Origin: Muribaculaceae bacterium
GTDB taxonomy: Bacteria; Bacteroidota; Bacteroidia; Bacteroidales; Muribaculaceae
Length of the DNA stretch: 9,839 nucleotides
Assembly: GCA_022511505.1 (NCBI GenBank)
Contig: JAFLTK010000038.1
Location: 1-9,839, forward strand
Direction of reading: 5' to 3'
Below the pieces are notes generated by a model. The model was not told the DNA's origin. It did no database searches and was given only the letters and a program-made list of their open reading frames with translations. Every line of letters begins with the position of its first letter. Position 1 is the stretch's first letter. Made by a program: the position numbers and the translations under genes. Below are positions 6,818 to 9,839 of this stretch, in pieces.

Positions 6818-7549
6818 TTATTCAAAATAGAAGGTGAAAACCACCATCTGTGACGTTGCTTTCTTGAGCGACTGGGTCATCTTCAGCATATCAGGGTTGT
6901 CCTCGAGGTCGGGACGATTGCGGTCGAGAATATCGGTCAAGCCAAAACAGAATTTGACCTCAGGGATAAACTTGAAGTAGGGCAGATAGAAGTCGCAGCC
7001 AAAGCCGACGGTCAGATAAACATCGGCAGTGTTGAACTTCAGGAAGTCGCTGCGGCGTTTTGATACGTCAAAAGTTGGCATGACGCCACCGGTCACGTAG
7101 GGGCGCACATTGCGCAATCTTAACGACGAGAATTTCAAGTCGATAGGCGCAACAACATAGGCTGACTTAACATTCTGAGACTCCTTTGCGCCGGTTGTTG
7201 CTTCAATCATCTTTATGTCGCGGTTGCCGAAGTACATACCCGGCGAGAAGCGCAAGTTAAAATAAGTGCTGAGTCTGAGGTCGACAAGACCGTTGACACA
7301 GAAACCGGGCGAGAACGCCGGTTGGTCCATAAACCAACTTTCACCCTCGGGAGTGACAAAGCCGTTATGCGTGAACGTAATGTCTTGAGTGTGAAGGCCT
7401 ATAGAGAAACCCAGATGCCAACGGCGAAGGTCGGCATACGGGCGATTGTTAAGTTTGTCATTGAGTCGTGCAGCCTTAGCATCAACGCCGTTCATCACGG
7501 CGAAGATACTGACAATCAGCACTAATGTCAATCGGATAGTTTTCATCAT
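6818..7549 (-). CDS. porT: PorT-family outer-membrane beta-barrel protein (T9SS)
   Basis: PorT (SprT in Flavobacterium) is an outer-membrane barrel protein required for T9SS secretion, for example of gingipains in P. gingivalis. The 243-residue protein begins MM, so either ATG (7549 or 7546) may be used. It has a signal peptide with hydrophobic core 6-19 and likely cleavage after Ala24. The mature part opens NRPYADLRRWHLGFSIGLHT (35-54), matching the family's conserved first strand, where the RWHLGF-like motif is diagnostic. It continues with amphipathic strands such as FNLRFSPGMYFG, VRPYVTGGVMPTFDVSK and VYLTVGFGCDFYLPYFKFIPEVKF. It ends in an aromatic strand, QMVVFTFYFE, typical of outer-membrane barrels. 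It is the first gene of the minus-strand cluster. No good match to TAnnTTTG with a -33 partner was found upstream, so its promoter remains unplaced. Confidence 0.86.
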   Translation of the reverse strand: MMKTIRLTLVLIVSIFAVMNGVDAKAARLNDKLNNRPYADLRRWHLGFSIGLHTQDITFTHNGFVTPEGESWFMDQPAFSPGFCVNGLVDLRLSTYFNLRFSPGMYFGNRDIKMIEATTGAKESQNVKSAYVVAPIDLKFSSLRLRNVRPYVTGGVMPTFDVSKRRSDFLKFNTADVYLTVGFGCDFYLPYFKFIPEVKFCFGLTDILDRNRPDLEDNPDMLKMTQSLKKATSQMVVFTFYFE

Positions 7550-7656
7550 CTAAATTAACGTAGCCGTGCTGTTAATTATTGTATAATCGCCCCTATATTT
7601 TATAATGTGTAGTTGAAGTTGTTGATGATGTTGTTGTTGCCGGGACACCCATCGTG

Positions 7657-7758
7657 ATGAGTAGCTCCGGCTCCTCGATTGATAGCAAATGCACAAAACG
7701 CGGTTATACCGGTATGGATAGCCGACTACCCGCCGGCGAGATCGAGGAGCCGGTGTAG
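7657..7758 (+). other. Small open reading frame (33 codons) spanning the intergenic inverted repeat; coding status doubtful
   Basis: ATG at 7657 opens a 33-residue frame ending at TAG 7756-7758 (MSSSGSSIDSKC at the start, LPAGEIEEPV at the end). The same frame is open upstream to 7606 but has no earlier ATG. It covers almost exactly the inverted-repeat segment, so the peptide may be an accident of a GC-rich, stop-poor repeat. The minus strand also has open frames here. I see no ribosome-binding site and no matching promoter: TATATTTT at 7594-7601 has no -33 partner at the right distance. It is recorded so that it can be tested, not as a confident gene. Confidence 0.15.
7667..7753. repeat. GC-rich intergenic segment bounded by 13-bp perfect inverted repeats
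   Basis: CCGGCTCCTCGAT (7667-7679) is the exact reverse complement of ATCGAGGAGCCGG (7741-7753), with 61 bases between. GTAG occurs just outside both arms (7661-7664 and 7755-7758) and could be a target duplication, though four bases can match by chance. Internal secondary structure is possible: GGTTAT can pair with ATAGCC, and ATACCGGTAT is a palindrome. The right arm also has a competing short hairpin, GCCGG (7732-7736)/CCGGC. The segment stands out as GC-rich within an AT-rich spacer. It could be a dispersed palindromic repeat, a miniature element, a structured RNA in the porT leader, or a small RNA; sequence alone does not decide. The rest of the 7550-7800 spacer holds a CAA/GTT-rich tract (7612-7639) and no other recognised feature. 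Confidence 0.6.
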
Positions 7759-7804
7759 TTTTGCTGAATTTGATGCGATTGGCTGAGATATTGTGTCATT
7801 TTCT

Positions 7805-7835
7805 ATTGCTATCTAAAATTTAATTGCTATTTTTG
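7805..7835 (+). promoter_or_regulatory. Bacteroidetes-type promoter of the amidase-mlaD transcript
   Basis: ATTG at 7805-7808 is followed by 19 bases and then TATTTTTG at 7828-7835, a full match to TAnnTTTG with correct spacing from the -33 TTG. Transcription should start near 7841-7843. That leaves a leader of about 80 bases before ATG 7925 and argues against the TTG at 7862 as the main start. Confidence 0.82.
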
Positions 7836-7924
7836 CAATAAATTCCGAAAGGTAGCCGATTTTGCCTGCCAATAACTCAATTTCGCGAAACGTGACAACA
7901 TTTACACCTTTAAATATAACAGCC

Positions 7925-9301
7925 ATGACTTGGCGCCGATTTTTTCTCTCCATATTGTTTGTGGCCATCACTATGGCTACGCCTGCTTGGGCTTTCACAG
8001 TGATCATAGACCCCGGTCATGGCGGTCGTGACTATGGTGCGTCGGGAACTATTACCCAAGAAAAATTTATCAACCTGGCCGTGGCGCAGAAACTCGCCTA
8101 TTTTTTGACCGACGAGATGGAAGATTGCAAGGTGGTGATGACCCGCAATGGTGACCGCTTTGTGACACTTCAGGGCCGTGCAGATTTAGCAAACAAATCG
8201 GGCGGTGATATCTTTATTTCTATTCATGCCAACTCGGTTGCCGAGAGCAACCCCCAGCGGACAACGGTCAACGGTGCATCGGTCTACACGCTCGGTCTCG
8301 AGAAATCAGAAGCCAACATGGAGGTTGCCCGTCGCGAGAACTCGGTTATCACCCTTGAACCGGACTATACGACAACTTATCAAGGATTTAACCCCAACTC
8401 GACCGAGAGTTACATAATGTTTGAGATAGGGCAGAGCGCCGACATGGACAAGAGTATCCGTCTTGCCAATGAGGTGCAGAAAGAGTTGCACAAGACAGCC
8501 GGTCGCAAGGATAACGGCGTTCGTCAGGCTCCGTTTTATGTGCTTGTGAAAACGGCGATGCCGTCAATCCTCGTTGAACTTGATTTCATCTGCAACCCTC
8601 AGCAAGAGCGATTTATGGACTCAGACGAGGGCTCGACGATGCTTGCACGCGCGATTGCCAACGCCGTTCGCAAATATCGCCACCTCGACGATTTGCAAAA
8701 CGGTACAGTAAGCCACACCACTCCGTCGACAACAACTCAACCGGATGTTGCCCAGACAACAGCCACGCCCACGACGCCGGCCGTGACTCCGTCAACACCC
8801 GCTGTCACTCCGTCGACACCAACCCCGTCGACGCCTGAACCTGCACCCGCGCCGTCGTCAACAACTGTGACTCCTTCCAGCGCTGCGTGGTCCTGGACAT
8901 CTACACCGTTGCCTACCGAACCTGCCCAAACATCAACGCCGACCACGCCGTCAACCTCTCGCGAACAGGTTACCGAGCCTGCTAAACCGGCATTTGATGT
9001 CTATACCAGTACGCCGATTACTGGCACCACCACTACCGCGCCTGCTCAGCAAGACGACCGTGACGTTGTTATATATAAGGTGCAATTCCTGACGTCATGG
9101 AAGAAAGTTATTCCCGAGGGTGACCGCCAGTTTAAGGGACTTACCGGTGTGGAACACTACACCGATAGCGATGGAGTTATCAAATATACATACGGAGCCG
9201 AGCGTTCTGACCCCGAAATCCGCAAAGTATTAGCCGAAGTGCGTCGTCTCTTCCCCCAAGCATTTATTATCAAGACAATGAATGGTCAGAGAATACGCTA
9301 A
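7925..9301 (+). CDS. Secreted N-acetylmuramoyl-L-alanine amidase (Amidase_3) with Thr/Pro linker and SPOR-like tail
   Basis: The enzyme cleaves the bond between N-acetylmuramic acid and L-alanine in peptidoglycan, as E. coli AmiA/B/C do in cell separation. The 458-residue protein starts with a signal peptide (hydrophobic 6-19, cleavage near Ala23). The Amidase_3 domain (about 25-250) shows the zinc ligands: His32 in DPGHGG, Glu46 in TQEK and His101 in SIHANS. The catalytic Glu218 lies in SILVELDF. A segment of about 75 residues between His101 and the downstream helix resembles the regulatory insert of AmiA/B/C-type enzymes, so activation by a partner is possible. Residues about 258-376 are a Thr/Pro/Ser/Ala-rich linker. 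Residues about 380-458 look like a SPOR-type domain (YKVQFLTSW at its start), which would bind denuded septal glycan. The start at 7925 was preferred because the signal peptide begins there and the promoter sits just upstream. An upstream TTG (7862) would add 21 polar residues. Confidence 0.92.
   Translation: MTWRRFFLSILFVAITMATPAWAFTVIIDPGHGGRDYGASGTITQEKFINLAVAQKLAYFLTDEMEDCKVVMTRNGDRFVTLQGRADLANKSGGDIFISIHANSVAESNPQRTTVNGASVYTLGLEKSEANMEVARRENSVITLEPDYTTTYQGFNPNSTESYIMFEIGQSADMDKSIRLANEVQKELHKTAGRKDNGVRQAPFYVLVKTAMPSILVELDFICNPQQERFMDSDEGSTMLARAIANAVRKYRHLDDLQNGTVSHTTPSTTTQPDVAQTTATPTTPAVTPSTPAVTPSTPTPSTPEPAPAPSSTTVTPSSAAWSWTSTPLPTEPAQTSTPTTPSTSREQVTEPAKPAFDVYTSTPITGTTTTAPAQQDDRDVVIYKVQFLTSWKKVIPEGDRQFKGLTGVEHYTDSDGVIKYTYGAERSDPEIRKVLAEVRRLFPQAFIIKTMNGQRIR
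8780..8821 (+). repeat. Tandem 21-bp repeat in the amidase linker
   Basis: Two adjacent 21-base units encode the identical heptad AVTPSTP twice (residues 286-299) while differing at several third codon positions. More degenerate TPSTP and PAP units follow. The silent differences show that the duplication is not brand new and that the peptide sequence has been kept. Confidence 0.7.
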
Positions 9302-9340
9302 CATCGTGTATATCAAATAGAAAAAGTTACCATATCCATC

Positions 9341-9839
9341 ATGAAGAAGATATTCAGAAAAGAGTTTGTAATCGGAGCATGCGTTATCGCGACTCTTCTA
9401 ATTCTTGTCTTTGGCATTGATTACCTCAAGGGTATCAATGTATTTAAGGCCGCCAACTATTATTATGTTTCATATACCGACGTTGCCGGACTTGCCCAAT
9501 CGGCTCCAGTCACTATAAATGGGTACAAGGTTGGTCTCGTTCGCGAAATCAATTATGAATATGACAATCCCGGCCACGTCATCGTCGAGCTCTCGCTTGA
9601 CAAAAAACTCCGTTTGACTCAGGGTACAAAGGCAGTCTTGACCACCGACATGCTCGGAACTGCTACAATCAAACTCGAGATGGCTCCCGGCAATGATTTC
9701 CACATCATAGGCGACAAACTCGTAGGCGTCAACGAAGTAGGACTGATGGACAATGTTACCGGCGATATTCTTCCCGGTGTCGTCAATATGCTCCCCAAAA
9801 TTGACTCGATGTTGGTGTCGTTGCAATCAATAGCCGCCA
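9341..9839 (+). CDS. mlaD: MCE/MlaD-family protein, partial (3' end beyond the window)
   Basis: Translation from ATG 9341 stays open to the window edge for 166 codons. The protein begins MKKIFRKEFVIGACVIATLL, with one N-terminal membrane helix at about 9-28. An MCE domain follows at about 40-115: YYVSYTDVAGLAQSAPVTI leads into NGYKVGLVREI, and VIVELSLD, LTTDMLGTATIKLE and GDKLVGV come after. The DVAGL..SAPVTINGYKVGLV pattern is the family's core signature. MlaD-type proteins form hexameric rings in the inner membrane or periplasm that carry phospholipids between membranes, working with an MlaE permease and MlaF ATPase not seen here. The gene lies 39 bases after the amidase stop with no terminator between, so the two are probably co-transcribed. 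The symbol reflects the family; orthology to E. coli MlaD specifically is not shown. A helical or coiled-coil C-terminus common in Bacteroidetes members would lie outside the window. Confidence 0.9.
   Translation, partial: MKKIFRKEFVIGACVIATLLILVFGIDYLKGINVFKAANYYYVSYTDVAGLAQSAPVTINGYKVGLVREINYEYDNPGHVIVELSLDKKLRLTQGTKAVLTTDMLGTATIKLEMAPGNDFHIIGDKLVGVNEVGLMDNVTGDILPGVVNMLPKIDSMLVSLQSIAA

Noticed and set aside
7594..7601. TATATTTT as a plus-strand promoter box for the small open frame
   Set aside because: It lacks the final G of the consensus, and the nearest upstream TTG is only 12 bases away where about 19-21 are expected.
7667..7753. A tRNA, known riboswitch or CRISPR unit in the intergenic inverted repeat
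   Set aside because: There is no cloverleaf, no known riboswitch core that I recognise, and only one pair of arms with no regularly spaced direct repeats.
7862..7924. TTG at 7862 as the amidase start
   Set aside because: It would add 21 mostly polar residues before the signal peptide and give a leader of only about 20 bases from the predicted transcription start. ATG 7925 begins directly at the signal peptide.

Overview
The window looks like chromosomal DNA from a Bacteroidota bacterium, most likely of the order Bacteroidales. Three lines of evidence support this. It carries a complete core set of type IX secretion system (T9SS) genes, a system confined to the Bacteroidetes group. Two promoters match the Bacteroidetes-type consensus (TTG or TTTG, about 20 bases, TAnnTTTG) instead of the -35/-10 pattern, and start codons lack obvious Shine-Dalgarno sites. 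Base composition is near 50% GC in the genes, and a gut lineage such as Muribaculaceae would fit, but I cannot fix the family from this sequence.

Layout from left to right. Positions 1-147 hold a minus-strand tRNA-Leu (anticodon TAG) with its own terminator and a textbook promoter. Positions 391-7549 are one minus-strand cluster transcribed right to left: porT, porP/sprF family, gldK (porK), gldL (porL), gldM (porM), gldN (porN). Gaps are 2 to 58 bases, and a strong hairpin terminator lies just after gldN. Positions 7550-7861 are an AT-rich divergent intergenic region. It contains a GC-rich 87-base segment bounded by 13-base perfect inverted repeats and, on the right, a clear promoter for the plus-strand genes. 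Positions 7925-9301 encode a secreted zinc N-acetylmuramoyl-L-alanine amidase with a long Thr/Pro/Ser linker and a SPOR-like tail. Positions 9341-9839 hold the first 166 codons of an MCE/MlaD-family protein cut by the window edge.

How the genes fit together. GldL and GldM form the proton-driven inner-membrane motor of the T9SS. GldM reaches across the periplasm to the GldK/GldN ring, in which GldK is an outer-membrane lipoprotein. PorT and the PorP/SprF protein are predicted outer-membrane beta-barrels. The divergent genes are also envelope genes: peptidoglycan cleavage and phospholipid transport. The region is therefore a cell-envelope block. No mobile-element gene, CRISPR array or defence system was seen. 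The least explained items are the intergenic inverted-repeat segment, the strongly basic tail of GldN and the long cytoplasmic tail of GldL.
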